Shown here: positions 27,492 through 37,186 of the stretch, piece after piece
Position numbering within the stretch: position 1 is the stretch's first letter
Layout of the letters: each line of letters begins with the position of its first letter
NCBI GenBank assembly: GCA_963921355.3
Contig: OZ001190.1
Span: 4,836,001 to 4,900,000 of the forward strand
Source: CAWUEZ02 sp963921355
GTDB lineage: Bacteria; Pseudomonadota; Alphaproteobacteria; Thalassobaculales; Thalassobaculaceae
Reading direction: 5' to 3'
Length of the DNA: 64,000 bases
Notes under the pieces: generated by a model
What the model saw: only the letters and a program-made list of their open reading frames with translations
The model's database searches: none
Told to the model about the DNA's origin: nothing
Position numbers and translations under genes: made by a program

Positions 27492-29543
27492 ATGTCGTGG
27501 TTCGTCGGTGTCGATGTCGGAGGCACGTTCACTGATTTCTACGCCATCGACCGGGAAAGCGGCCGGATCGCAGTCCACAAGACCCCGTCGACACCCGCCA
27601 ATCCAGCCGACGCGATCCTGACCGGTCTCGCCGCCCTGGCCGCCGATCACGGTGTGGCCAGCGCCGGGATCACCCGCCTGGCCCATGGCACGACGGTGGC
27701 GACCAATGCGCTCATTCAGCGTCGCGGCGCGCCGGTCGCGTTGATCACCACCGAGGGTTTCCGGGACCTGCTGGAGATCGGCCGCCAGATCCGGCCGAAG
27801 ATGTTCGACCTCAAGGCCGATGCGCCGCCGCCACTGGTTCCCCGCAAGCACCGCTTCGAAGTCCGCGAGCGGATGACCGTGCACGGCACGCCCCGGGTCG
27901 CCCTGACCGACGCGGCGATCGATGCGGTGATCGACGAGGTCGCGGCCTCCGGGACCGAAGCGGTCGCCGTCTGCCTGCTGTTCGGGTTCCTCAATCCGGA
28001 GCACGAGATCCGGATCGGCCGGCGGCTGGCAGAGCGCCTGCCGGATGTCGCGGTATCCCTGGCCAGCGCGGTCCAGCCGGAATTCCGCGAGTTCGAGCGG
28101 TTCTCGACCACCACCCTGAACGCCTATCTGCAGCCGCTGATCGGACGTTACATGGCGCATCTCGGCGCGGCGCTGGCGACCCGGGCGCCGAACGCCCGTC
28201 TCGGGATCAACCAGTCGAGCGGCGGCCTGATGTCCGTCGAACGGGCCGCCGGCTTTCCCGTACGCACCGCCCTCTCCGGCCCCGCCGCCGGGGCGGTGGG
28301 TGCGGCCTATATCGCGCGCCTCGCCGGCAAGCCGGACGTGATCACCCTCGACATGGGCGGCACCAGCGCCGATGTGGCCCTGATCCGCGGGTTCGAAGCG
28401 GAGATCGGCTTCGGGCGCGAAGTCGCCGGCTTTCCGGTCCGCCTGCCCCTGGTCGATGTTCACACCGTGGGGGCCGGCGGCGGATCGATCGCCTGGTTCG
28501 ACCGGGACGGCCTGCTGAAGGTCGGGCCGATCTCCGCCGGCGCCGATCCCGGGCCGGCCTGCTACGGGCGCGGTGGCACCGAAGCGACGGTATCCGATGC
28601 CAACCTGGTGCTCGGACGGCTGTCCGGGTCGCTGATCGGCGGGGCCATGGCCCTCGATCTCACCAAGGCCAGGGCGGCCATCGAACCAATCGCCGACCGT
28701 CTCGGGTTCTCGGTCGAGAGAACAGCCGAGGGTATGTTGGGAATCGTGACCGCGAACATGGTCCGGGCGATCCGCACCGTCTCGGTCGAGCGCGGCCACG
28801 ATCCGCGCGACTTCGTGCTGATGCCGTTCGGCGGAGCCGGCGCGCTGCACGCCGGCGATGTCGCCCGTGCCCTCGACATGACGGAGATCATCGTGCCCCC
28901 GGCCCCCGGTATTCTGTGTGCCCAGGGTCTGGTGGTCTCCGACCTGAAGGAGGACTTCGTCGCCACCGCCCGGCTGCCGCTGACAGAGGCGGGACTCGGC
29001 GATCTGGAGGCCTCGATCCGGCCGCTGCTTGACGCCGCCCGGTCCTGGTTCGAGCAGGAACAGGTCGCCGAGGACCGTCGACGCCTGCGGCTCGGCATTG
29101 ACCTGCGCTATGTCGGACAGAATTTCGAACTGCTGGTACCGGTCGCCGAAACCGACGGCGCGGCCCCCGCCCTGCCGGACCTCGATGACATCCGCCAGCG
29201 GTTCTTCGCCGCCCACGAGAAAACCTACGGACACTTCACCGCCGACGACCCGATCGAGACGGTGAACTTCCGGCTGACCGCACTTGGCGAAAGCGACCGC
29301 TTGCCGGCCCCCACACCGCCGGACGACGCCTCGACCCATCCGGTGCCCACCGGCAGCCGGCCGGTCTGGTTCGATGGCCGGGAGGTCGACACACCGGTAT
29401 TCGACCGGGCCCGCCTGGTACCGGCGCACCGTTTCACCGGGCCGGCGATCATCGACCAGCTCGACGCGACCACCGTGGTCCACCCCGGGGATACGGTCTC
29501 CGTCGATGCCGCCCTCAACCTGATCATCGAGGTGGCCCGATGA
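27492..29543 (+). CDS. hyuA: Hydantoinase/oxoprolinase subunit A, copy 1
   Basis: 683 residues of the ASKHA-fold HyuA family. The N-terminal phosphate loop is VGVDVGGTFTDFYAID, followed by HGTTVATNALIQRRG. The second ATP motif is LDMGGTSADVALIRG, then VGAGGGSIAWFD and FGGAGALHAGDVARAL. With HyuB it would open a lactam or hydantoin ring, or carboxylate a ketone, at the cost of ATP. The family covers 5-oxoprolinase, N-methylhydantoinase and acetone/acetophenone carboxylases, so the substrate is open. The ATG at 27492 is chosen by homology. It overlaps hyuB by 4 bp. Confidence 0.93.
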   Translation: MSWFVGVDVGGTFTDFYAIDRESGRIAVHKTPSTPANPADAILTGLAALAADHGVASAGITRLAHGTTVATNALIQRRGAPVALITTEGFRDLLEIGRQIRPKMFDLKADAPPPLVPRKHRFEVRERMTVHGTPRVALTDAAIDAVIDEVAASGTEAVAVCLLFGFLNPEHEIRIGRRLAERLPDVAVSLASAVQPEFREFERFSTTTLNAYLQPLIGRYMAHLGAALATRAPNARLGINQSSGGLMSVERAAGFPVRTALSGPAAGAVGAAYIARLAGKPDVITLDMGGTSADVALIRGFEAEIGFGREVAGFPVRLPLVDVHTVGAGGGSIAWFDRDGLLKVGPISAGADPGPACYGRGGTEATVSDANLVLGRLSGSLIGGAMALDLTKARAAIEPIADRLGFSVERTAEGMLGIVTANMVRAIRTVSVERGHDPRDFVLMPFGGAGALHAGDVARALDMTEIIVPPAPGILCAQGLVVSDLKEDFVATARLPLTEAGLGDLEASIRPLLDAARSWFEQEQVAEDRRRLRLGIDLRYVGQNFELLVPVAETDGAAPALPDLDDIRQRFFAAHEKTYGHFTADDPIETVNFRLTALGESDRLPAPTPPDDASTHPVPTGSRPVWFDGREVDTPVFDRARLVPAHRFTGPAIIDQLDATTVVHPGDTVSVDAALNLIIEVAR

Positions 29544-31246
29544 CTGACCGCCCCCCGCGCGAGACGCCGGATCCGATCACCACCGAGATCATCTTCAACG
29601 CCCTGCAGTCGGTGACCGACGAGAGCTTCGTCGCGCTGATGAAGAGCGCCTATTCCACCAACATCAAGGAGCGCCACGACCACTCGACGGCGATCGTCGA
29701 CCGCCACGGCCGCCTGGTCGTCCAGGCCGCGAACTCGATCCCGGTCCACATCGCCTCGATGCTGGGGCTGATGCAGAAGCTGCTGGAGAAGTACCCGCTG
29801 TCGGAGATCCGCGACGGCGACGTGTTCTGCGCCAACGATCCCCATGTCGGTGGCGGCACCCACCTGCCCGACGTCAACCTGGCGATGCCGGTGTTCGTCG
29901 ACGGGGATCTGCTCGGCTTCGTGTGCAACATCGCCCACCACGCCGATATCGGCGGCATGTCGCCCGGTTCCATGGCCGGCGGCATGACCGAGATCTACCA
30001 GGAAGGGCTGCGGATCCCGGTCATCAAGCTTTTCCGCCAGGGCGTGCTCGACCAGGACCTGTTCGACCTGATCCTGCTTAACGTCCGGGTCATCGAGGAG
30101 CGCCGCGGCGACTACAACGCCCAGTTCGCAGCGCTTCGCCTCGCCCACCGCCGTCTCGGCGAGATCGTCGACCGGTTTGGCATCGACACCGTCGATGCCG
30201 TGTTCGACGGCATCATCAGCCGGACCTTCGCGCGCATGAAGCAGAGCATCGCCGGGATTCCCGACGGGACCTACCGCTTCGACGACGTGATGGACAATGA
30301 CGGCGCCGGCACCGACGACGTGCGGATCGCGCTGACGGTGACGATCGACGGCGAGACGGCCATATTTGATTTCGACGGCACCCAGGAACAGGTCCCGGGC
30401 AACGTCAACATCCCGCTCAACGGCACGATCGCGGCGGTCTGCTACGTGCTGAAGGCGATGCTCGACCCCGAGATCCCGAACAATCAGGGCGTGATCGATG
30501 CCGTGACGGTGACCGCCCCGGCGGGCACGCTGGTCAACTGCGTCGCCCCGGCCTCGGTCGCCTCGCGGGCCCATACCTCCCAGCGCATCATCGACGTGGT
30601 GATCGGCGCCCTGGCGGACGCCCTGCCCGACAAGGCCGTGGGTGCGGCCAACGGCGCCAATTCCATGGCGATCTTCTCCGGCGTCGATCCGGCCTCCAAG
30701 CGCCCCTACGTCTATCTCGAGACCCTGGGCGGCGGCTTTGGCGGGCGCAACGATCGCGACGGCAAGGACGGCGTCCAGGTGCACATCACCAACACCTCCA
30801 ACCTGCCCGTCGAGGCGATCGAGATGGAGTACCCGCTGTTGGTGGAAGCCTACGGGCTGATCGAGGATTCCGGCGGGGCCGGCACCTGGCGCGGCGGCAT
30901 GGGCCTGCGCCGGGTGGTTACGCCGGTCGGCCATGACTGCGTGTTCACCGGGGTCGGCGAACGGTTCCGCCACCAGCCCTGGGGGGTGTTCGGCGGGGCG
31001 GCCGGCGCGTCGGGCCATTCCGCGATCCAGGGCCGGGATGACGCGGTCCGCGACATGCCGACGAAATTCGGCGACGCGGTGCTGCGGGCCGGCGAGCGCG
31101 CCGTTGTCGAGACCCCCGGTTCCGGCGGCTACGGCCCCCCGGCGGAGCGTAGCCCGGAGAAGCTGGCGGAGGACTGGGAGTCGGGCAAGTTCTCGGCCGA
31201 CTACATGCGCCGCCACTACGGCTGGGAACCGCCGGCGCGCGACTGA
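29540..31246 (+). CDS. hyuB: Hydantoinase/oxoprolinase subunit B, copy 1
   Basis: 568 residues of the HyuB family. Landmarks are STNIKERHDHSTAIVD, FCANDPHVGGGTHLPDVNL, HHADIGGMSPGSM and the glycine-rich C-terminal region GGFGGRNDRDGKDGV. It is the catalytic partner of the HyuA protein encoded just upstream, with ATGA overlap. It ends 77 bp before the second hyuA, so both pairs may lie on one transcript. Confidence 0.93.
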   Translation: MTDRPPRETPDPITTEIIFNALQSVTDESFVALMKSAYSTNIKERHDHSTAIVDRHGRLVVQAANSIPVHIASMLGLMQKLLEKYPLSEIRDGDVFCANDPHVGGGTHLPDVNLAMPVFVDGDLLGFVCNIAHHADIGGMSPGSMAGGMTEIYQEGLRIPVIKLFRQGVLDQDLFDLILLNVRVIEERRGDYNAQFAALRLAHRRLGEIVDRFGIDTVDAVFDGIISRTFARMKQSIAGIPDGTYRFDDVMDNDGAGTDDVRIALTVTIDGETAIFDFDGTQEQVPGNVNIPLNGTIAAVCYVLKAMLDPEIPNNQGVIDAVTVTAPAGTLVNCVAPASVASRAHTSQRIIDVVIGALADALPDKAVGAANGANSMAIFSGVDPASKRPYVYLETLGGGFGGRNDRDGKDGVQVHITNTSNLPVEAIEMEYPLLVEAYGLIEDSGGAGTWRGGMGLRRVVTPVGHDCVFTGVGERFRHQPWGVFGGAAGASGHSAIQGRDDAVRDMPTKFGDAVLRAGERAVVETPGSGGYGPPAERSPEKLAEDWESGKFSADYMRRHYGWEPPARD

Positions 31247-31323
31247 AACACCAGCGCTCCGCTTTCCGCCGCCAGGCAAACTCGTTAGTATGCGAACAAT
31301 TTCCGGCGACGGAGGAGTGCAGG

Positions 31324-33423
31324 GTGTCAGGTCCCGGGTACGAAGCGGCGGGTCGGCGGCTGGTCGGCGTCGATGTCGGCGGCACCTTCACCGACCTGAT
31401 CTATCTCGATCCCGCCTTGGACGGCGGCCTGACGATCGCCAAGGTTCCGACAACGCCGGCCAACCAGGCCGACGGCGTCATGGCGGCCCTTGAGAGCGCG
31501 GATGTCGATCCGGCACGTGTCGATCAGATCGTTCACGGCACCACAACCACGACCAACGCCCTGTTGGAGCGCAAGGTCGCGAAGACCGGGCTGATCACCA
31601 CCCAGGGGTTCCGGGACGTTCTGGAACTCGGTCGCCGGACCCGTCCGACATCCTACGGCCTGACCGGCAGCTTTGAGCCATTGATCCCCCGCGACCTGCG
31701 CCTGGAGGTGCCCGAGCGCCTGGACGCCGATGGCGCCGTCCTGGTGCCGCTCGACGAAGATGCGGTCGAGGCGGCCGCCGGACGCTTGCGCGACGCCGGT
31801 TGCGAAGCGGTGGTGATCCATTTCCTGCACAGCTATGCGAACCCGGTGCATGAGCGCCGCGCCGCCGAGATCGTGGCGGCGGCCTGGCCGGAGGTCGCCG
31901 TGACCGCGGGGCACGCGATCCTGAGTGAGTTTCGCGAGTACGAGCGCGGCACCACAGCAGCGGTCAACGCCGCCGTCCAGCCGGTGCTGCGCCGCTACCT
32001 GTCGCGATTGACCGGCCGCCTGGCCGACGGCGGCTACCGTCGCGAACTCCTGGTGATGCAGGGCAATGGCGGCACCATCGCCGCCGGCCGGGCCGCCGAT
32101 GCGGCGGTCAACACGGTGATGTCCGGCCCGGCCTCAGGCGTCATGGCCGCCGCCTATACCGCGCGCCAGTCAGGCTTCGCCAACGTGCTGACCTATGACA
32201 TGGGCGGCACCAGTTCCGATGTCGGCCTGATCGTCGATGGGGTGCCGACGGTCCACAGCGAACTGGATCTCGAGTACGGCATGCCGATCCATGTGCCAAT
32301 GGTCGACGTGCACACCACCGGGGCGGGCGGCGGCTCGATCGCCCGGGTTGACACGTCCGGCCTGCTGCGGGTCGGACCGGAAAGCGCGGGCGCACGGCCC
32401 GGGCCGATCTGCTTCGCCCGGGGTGGGCGGGAGCCGACGATCACCGATGCCAATCTGGTGCTGGGCCGCCTCGACCCCGCCGCCCTGCTCTCAGTGGACT
32501 CGCCGGTCTCCGTCGACGACATCCGCGCGCGCTTCGAGGAGAGTATAGGCCGGCCCCTCGGTCTCGATGCCGACGCGGCGGCGGCCGCCGTCCTGCAGGT
32601 CGCCAACGACCGGATGGCCGGGGCGGTGCGGATGGTATCGCTTGCCAAGGGACACGACCCCCGGGACTTCGCGCTGTTCGCCTTCGGCGGCGCCGGGCCG
32701 CTGCACGCCACAGCACTCGCCCGCGAACTGGCGATCCCGACGGTGGTGATCCCGGCGCGGCCCGGCATCACCAACGCCATCGGCTGCGCCGTCGCCGATC
32801 TGCGCCACGACTTCGTCAACACGCTGAACACGCCGCTCGAGGCGATCGACATCAGCGACGTCCACGCCCTGTTCGCCGACCAGGAGACCCAAGGCCGGGC
32901 CCTGCTGGCCGCCGACGGGGTCGCGCTCGATGGCATCGAGATCCGCCGCAGCGTCGACATGCAGTTCCTCGGTCAGTCGCACATCCTGCAGGTTCCGGTG
33001 AGTGACGGGACCCCGTCCGTCGCCGACCTGGACCGGCTGTTCGCGCGCGCCTACTGGGAGCGCTTCGCCGTCGACCTGCCGGAGATCCGACCGGTGCTGG
33101 TCAACCTCCACACCGCGGTGCTCGGCCACCGGCCCGCCGTTCCGCTGACCGCACTCGCCGCCGCTCCGGACCGGGCCGTCAGCCTCGACGGTGCGCGCGA
33201 CGGCAGCCGCGCGGTCTGGTTCGAAGGCGCCGGCCGGCTCGACACGCCGGTCTACCGGCGTGAACGCCTGCCGGACGCGGCGGAACTGGCGGGCCCCGCC
33301 ATCGTCGCCCAGTTCGACTCCACCACCGTGATCGAGCCCGGACAGACCGCCCGGCTCGACGCCCATGGCAACCTAGTCGTGGCCGTCCCGGCTCGCGGTG
33401 ATCTTGCGGGAGGTGCGTCATGA
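31324..33423 (+). CDS. hyuA: Hydantoinase/oxoprolinase subunit A, copy 2
   Basis: 699 residues, GTG start preceded by GGAGGAG. Motifs match copy 1: GVDVGGTFTDLIYLD, HGTTTTTNALLER, YDMGGTSSDVGLIVDG, TGAGGGSIARVD and FGGAGPLHATALAREL. The two HyuA proteins are clearly homologous but diverged, which suggests different substrates rather than recent duplication. It overlaps the second hyuB by 4 bp. Confidence 0.93.
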   Translation: MSGPGYEAAGRRLVGVDVGGTFTDLIYLDPALDGGLTIAKVPTTPANQADGVMAALESADVDPARVDQIVHGTTTTTNALLERKVAKTGLITTQGFRDVLELGRRTRPTSYGLTGSFEPLIPRDLRLEVPERLDADGAVLVPLDEDAVEAAAGRLRDAGCEAVVIHFLHSYANPVHERRAAEIVAAAWPEVAVTAGHAILSEFREYERGTTAAVNAAVQPVLRRYLSRLTGRLADGGYRRELLVMQGNGGTIAAGRAADAAVNTVMSGPASGVMAAAYTARQSGFANVLTYDMGGTSSDVGLIVDGVPTVHSELDLEYGMPIHVPMVDVHTTGAGGGSIARVDTSGLLRVGPESAGARPGPICFARGGREPTITDANLVLGRLDPAALLSVDSPVSVDDIRARFEESIGRPLGLDADAAAAAVLQVANDRMAGAVRMVSLAKGHDPRDFALFAFGGAGPLHATALARELAIPTVVIPARPGITNAIGCAVADLRHDFVNTLNTPLEAIDISDVHALFADQETQGRALLAADGVALDGIEIRRSVDMQFLGQSHILQVPVSDGTPSVADLDRLFARAYWERFAVDLPEIRPVLVNLHTAVLGHRPAVPLTALAAAPDRAVSLDGARDGSRAVWFEGAGRLDTPVYRRERLPDAAELAGPAIVAQFDSTTVIEPGQTARLDAHGNLVVAVPARGDLAGGAS

Positions 33424-35060
33424 CAGCCCTCGACCCCGTCACCCTCACAGTGATCCAGAACGGCCTGCAGCAGGTCTGCAACGAGATGGACCTGGCGTTC
33501 TCGCGGGCTGCGTTCTCGCCGGTGATCAGCGAGACCCACGACCGGTCGGACGGCATCTACCACCGCGACGACGGCGCGCTGATCGCCCAGGGCGAGGACG
33601 GGCTGCCAGTGTTCGTCGGCACCATGCAGGACTGCACGGCAACCGTCATCGAGCGCGCCCGGGACCTCGCCCCCGGCGACGTCTACATCGTCAACGACCC
33701 CTATCTCGGCGGCACCCACCTCATGGACGTCAAGTTCGTGAAGCCGTTCTTCTACCAGGGTGAACTGTTCTGCTGGCTGGCCAATACCGGCCACTGGCCG
33801 GATACCGGCGGGGCGGTGCCCGGCGGGTTCTCCGCCAGCGCCACCGAGGTCGAGCAGGAGGGCTTGCGCCTGCCGCCGGTCAAGCTCTACAAGCGCGGCG
33901 AGATCGACGAGGAGATCCTGTCGATCGTGCTGTCGAACATCCGGATCGCCGACCAGCGGATCGGTGACATCAAGGCCCAGGCGGCGGCACTCGCGGTCGG
34001 CGAGCGCCGCCTGACCGTGCTGTTGGACCGCTACGGCCGGGACACCGTCGACCAGGCCATCCTCGAAATGCGGGCCCGGGCCGCCCAGCAGATGCGCGCG
34101 AAGATCGCCGCCGTGCCGGACGGCGTGTACCGGGGTACGGCCGTGGTCGACAGCGACGGGGTGGTGAACGAGCCGCTCGACATCGTGCTCACCCTGACGA
34201 TCCGCGGCGAGGAGGCTCATTTCGACTTCTCGGAGTCCTCTCCCCCCTGCCAGGGCCCGATGAACAGCGTCATCGCCACCACCCGATCGTCGGTCTATCT
34301 GGCGATGAAGCACATCTATCCCGACGTGGCGATCAACGCCGGCACCTTCGACCCGCTGCACGTGGCCGACCCGGACGGTACCTTCCTCTACGCCCGCTAC
34401 CCGCGCCCTGTCTCGGGCTGCGCGGCGGAGGTCAGCCAGCGCATCGCCGAGGCGGTGTTCGCCGCGATGACCGCGGCCGTGCCCGACGACCTGTTCGCCG
34501 CCCCCGCCGGCACCAGCGGCAACTTCTCGCTCGGCGGGGTCGATCCCAAAACCGGGCGCGGCTACGTCTGCTACCTGATCTCCGGCGGCGGCTATGGCGG
34601 GCACGCGGGCGGGGACGGTTTGTCGAACGGCTGCTCGACCATCGGCATCTCGAAAACCACGCCGATCGAGGTCGTCGAGCAGCGCTATCCGATCCTGTAC
34701 GAGGAGTATGCGCTGCGCGAAGGCTCCGGCGGCGCCGGGAGGCACCGGGGCGGATTCGGCGTGCGCTACAAGGTTCGGCTGCGCCGCGGCACCGCTCGCG
34801 CCAGCTTCGTGATGGACCACGGTCGGGTCGGCCCGCAGGGCGCGCTCGGCGGCGAAGATGGGGCGCCGAACACGGTGCTGGTCGAGCGCGGCGGGTCCAG
34901 CTACGTGCCGGAACATCTCTCGAAGGAACAGGGCATCGCGATTTCCGAGGGCGATGCCATCACCGTGGAAACACCGGGCGGCGGCGGCTACGGCGACCCG
35001 ACAACCCGCGCCCCCGACCGGATCGCGCGGGACCGTACCCGCGGCTACTACCCGGACTGA
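33420..35060 (+). CDS. hyuB: Hydantoinase/oxoprolinase subunit B, copy 2
   Basis: 546 residues. Landmarks are FSRAAFSPVISETHDRSDG, IVNDPYLGGTHLMDVKF, NTGHWPDTGGAVPGGFSA and SGGGYGGHAGGDG. It differs from copy 1 at the N-terminal motif (SETHDRSD in place of KERHDHST), a position that often distinguishes HyuB subgroups. Its last 13 bp overlap the end of the convergent ferredoxin-ASKHA gene, so both reading frames end inside each other and no terminator fits between them. Confidence 0.93.
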   Translation: MTALDPVTLTVIQNGLQQVCNEMDLAFSRAAFSPVISETHDRSDGIYHRDDGALIAQGEDGLPVFVGTMQDCTATVIERARDLAPGDVYIVNDPYLGGTHLMDVKFVKPFFYQGELFCWLANTGHWPDTGGAVPGGFSASATEVEQEGLRLPPVKLYKRGEIDEEILSIVLSNIRIADQRIGDIKAQAAALAVGERRLTVLLDRYGRDTVDQAILEMRARAAQQMRAKIAAVPDGVYRGTAVVDSDGVVNEPLDIVLTLTIRGEEAHFDFSESSPPCQGPMNSVIATTRSSVYLAMKHIYPDVAINAGTFDPLHVADPDGTFLYARYPRPVSGCAAEVSQRIAEAVFAAMTAAVPDDLFAAPAGTSGNFSLGGVDPKTGRGYVCYLISGGGYGGHAGGDGLSNGCSTIGISKTTPIEVVEQRYPILYEEYALREGSGGAGRHRGGFGVRYKVRLRRGTARASFVMDHGRVGPQGALGGEDGAPNTVLVERGGSSYVPEHLSKEQGIAISEGDAITVETPGGGGYGDPTTRAPDRIARDRTRGYYPD

Positions 35061-37129
35061 CGGGCGCGGCGGCGCCGCCGACGGCCCTCGCCCGACCCGT
35101 CGTCGGCCGAACCCGGGGCCGGACGGGGCGGCAGGGTCACGGCCGCCGACAGCTGCGGATAGGGCGCGGTCGCATGCGGCATCGACATCGCGCCGACGAA
35201 ATGCTCCTGGAACCGTGATTCGACCGCCGTCTCCACTTTCTCGACACGCCGGACCACCCGCTCGATCTCCCGCCGGGCATCGGCGTTCAGCAGCGCCATC
35301 CGCGCCCCTGTGCCGGCCGCGTTGCCGACGGACCAGACCGCGTCGAGCCGGCAGTCCGGGATCATGCCCAAGACCATCGCGTACTTGACGTCGATATGGC
35401 TGCCGAAGGCACCGGCCAGGATGATGCGGTCGACGGTCTCGACCTCCATCTTGTCCATCAGCAGGGCGGCCCCGGCATAGAGTGCGGCCTTGGCGAGCTG
35501 GATCGCCCGCACGTCGTTCTGGGTGATCGCCACTTCCGGTGACAGCCGGTAGGCGAAAGTCCGCCCGTCGGCCTCGATCCGCGGCGTGCGGGCCGCCATC
35601 GCCCCGTCGATGGTGCCGTCCACCTTGAGCAGCCCCGTCAGCAGCATCTCGGCCAGAACCTCGATGATCCCGGATCCGCAGATCCCGGTCACGCCGGAGC
35701 GCCAGACTTCCTCCTGGAAGCCTTCCTCGTTGGACCAGAGGTCGCAGCCGATCACCCGGAACCGCGGCTCCCGGGTCTCCGGATCGATGCGCACCCGCTC
35801 GATGGCTCCGGGTGCGGCGCGCTGACCCGAGGAGATCTGCGCCCCCTCGAACGCCGGCCCGGTCGGCGACGAGGCCGCCAGCAACCGATGGCGGTTGCCG
35901 AGCACGATTTCCGCATTGGTACCGACATCGACGATCAGGGTCATCGCATCCTGCTGATGCGGCGCCTCGGAGAGGATGACGGCGGCGGTGTCGGCGCCGA
36001 CATGGCCGGCGATGCAGGGCAGGCCGTAGACCCGGGCTCCGGGATAGATCGCCAGACCGACCTCCTCGGCACGCAGGTTGACCGCGGTGTCGATGGCCAG
36101 CGCGAACGGCGCCCCGCCGAGCTCCGTCGGATCAATGCCGAGAAACAGATGATGCATGATCGGGTTACCGACGAAGACCAGATCGACGATGTCGGCCACG
36201 TCGATCCCGGCCTCTTCCGCCACCTGACCGGCGAGACGGTTGATCGCCTCGCGCACGACCAGGGTCAGGTCCACGTCCCCGCCCGGATGCATCATGATGT
36301 AGGACACCCGGCTCATCAGGTCTTCGCCGAACCGGATCTGCGGGTTCATCGCCCCGCTGGAGGCCACGACCTCGCCGGTCGCGATGTCACACAGGTGGGC
36401 CGACATGGTGGTCGAGCCGATGTCCACGGCGAGGCCGTAGATTTTCTCCTTGAACCCGGGCCAGACACCGATCACGCGACGGTCCTCGCGCAGGCAGACG
36501 GTGACCTTCCAGGCGCCGTCGCGCAGCGCCTTCTGCAACGTGCTGAGCACAGGAAGGTCGCAACTGACGTCCTCGGCGATCCCCCAGTCGGGCCACTGGT
36601 CGCGCAGGCTCTCGCACAGCCGCCGGAAGTCGCCGGACGGTTCGTGCATGTCCGGCTCGCGCACCTCGACGTAGTGCAGCTTGTGGATCGGCCGGATGTC
36701 GATGTTCCGGGCCTCGGCGCGCTTGCGCACGATCTGGCGGTGGACCTGGCTGGTCTCCGGCACATCGATGACCGCGTCGCCGAGCAGCTTGGTCGAGCAG
36801 GACAGACGGCGGCCCGGCGCCAGTCCGCGTTTGTCGCGATAACGGATCTCGTTGCGGGCCGGCTCGCTCAGATTCTCCGACCGGCTTTCGAGCTGGAACT
36901 TGCTGAAGCTGCCTTCGCTGAGCGTAACCTGACAGCGTCCGCAGATCCCGCGGCCGCCGCATACGGAGTCGATGTCGACTCCCAGCGTCCTGGCCGCCTG
37001 CAGAACCGGCGTGCCGACGGGGAACCGGCCGCGGCGACCGGACGGGGTGAATACGACAAACGCCTCCGTCGCCGCACCCGTATCGGCTGCAGCGTCGGTC
37101 TGCTCCGGTGTCGCATTCATCTCGTCCAT
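35048..37129 (-). CDS. Ferredoxin-ASKHA reductive activator of corrinoid proteins (RACo/RamA-like, DUF4445)
   Basis: 693 residues. A plant-type 2Fe-2S domain occupies about residues 24-115 (C57, C63, C66 in VCGGRGICGRCQV and a further Cys in RLSCSTKLLGD). A linker and an actin-like ATPase domain follow (AVDIGSTTMSAHLCD, VFVGNPIMHHLFLG, TLIVDVGTNAEIVLG, AGAFGSHIDVKYAM). Such proteins use ATP and a low-potential electron to return inactivated Co(II) corrinoid to Co(I). The C-terminus has an unusual Arg-rich tail (GEGRRRRRRARQSG). It is the last gene of a minus-strand run with the methyltransferase and MTHFR genes. Confidence 0.88.
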   Translation of the reverse strand: MDEMNATPEQTDAAADTGAATEAFVVFTPSGRRGRFPVGTPVLQAARTLGVDIDSVCGGRGICGRCQVTLSEGSFSKFQLESRSENLSEPARNEIRYRDKRGLAPGRRLSCSTKLLGDAVIDVPETSQVHRQIVRKRAEARNIDIRPIHKLHYVEVREPDMHEPSGDFRRLCESLRDQWPDWGIAEDVSCDLPVLSTLQKALRDGAWKVTVCLREDRRVIGVWPGFKEKIYGLAVDIGSTTMSAHLCDIATGEVVASSGAMNPQIRFGEDLMSRVSYIMMHPGGDVDLTLVVREAINRLAGQVAEEAGIDVADIVDLVFVGNPIMHHLFLGIDPTELGGAPFALAIDTAVNLRAEEVGLAIYPGARVYGLPCIAGHVGADTAAVILSEAPHQQDAMTLIVDVGTNAEIVLGNRHRLLAASSPTGPAFEGAQISSGQRAAPGAIERVRIDPETREPRFRVIGCDLWSNEEGFQEEVWRSGVTGICGSGIIEVLAEMLLTGLLKVDGTIDGAMAARTPRIEADGRTFAYRLSPEVAITQNDVRAIQLAKAALYAGAALLMDKMEVETVDRIILAGAFGSHIDVKYAMVLGMIPDCRLDAVWSVGNAAGTGARMALLNADARREIERVVRRVEKVETAVESRFQEHFVGAMSMPHATAPYPQLSAAVTLPPRPAPGSADDGSGEGRRRRRRARQSG

Positions 37130-37186
37130 GTGGTCGGCGGCATCTCCGTGTCAGTGGCTCTCTTCGATAGCGTCAGGCCGTCAATT

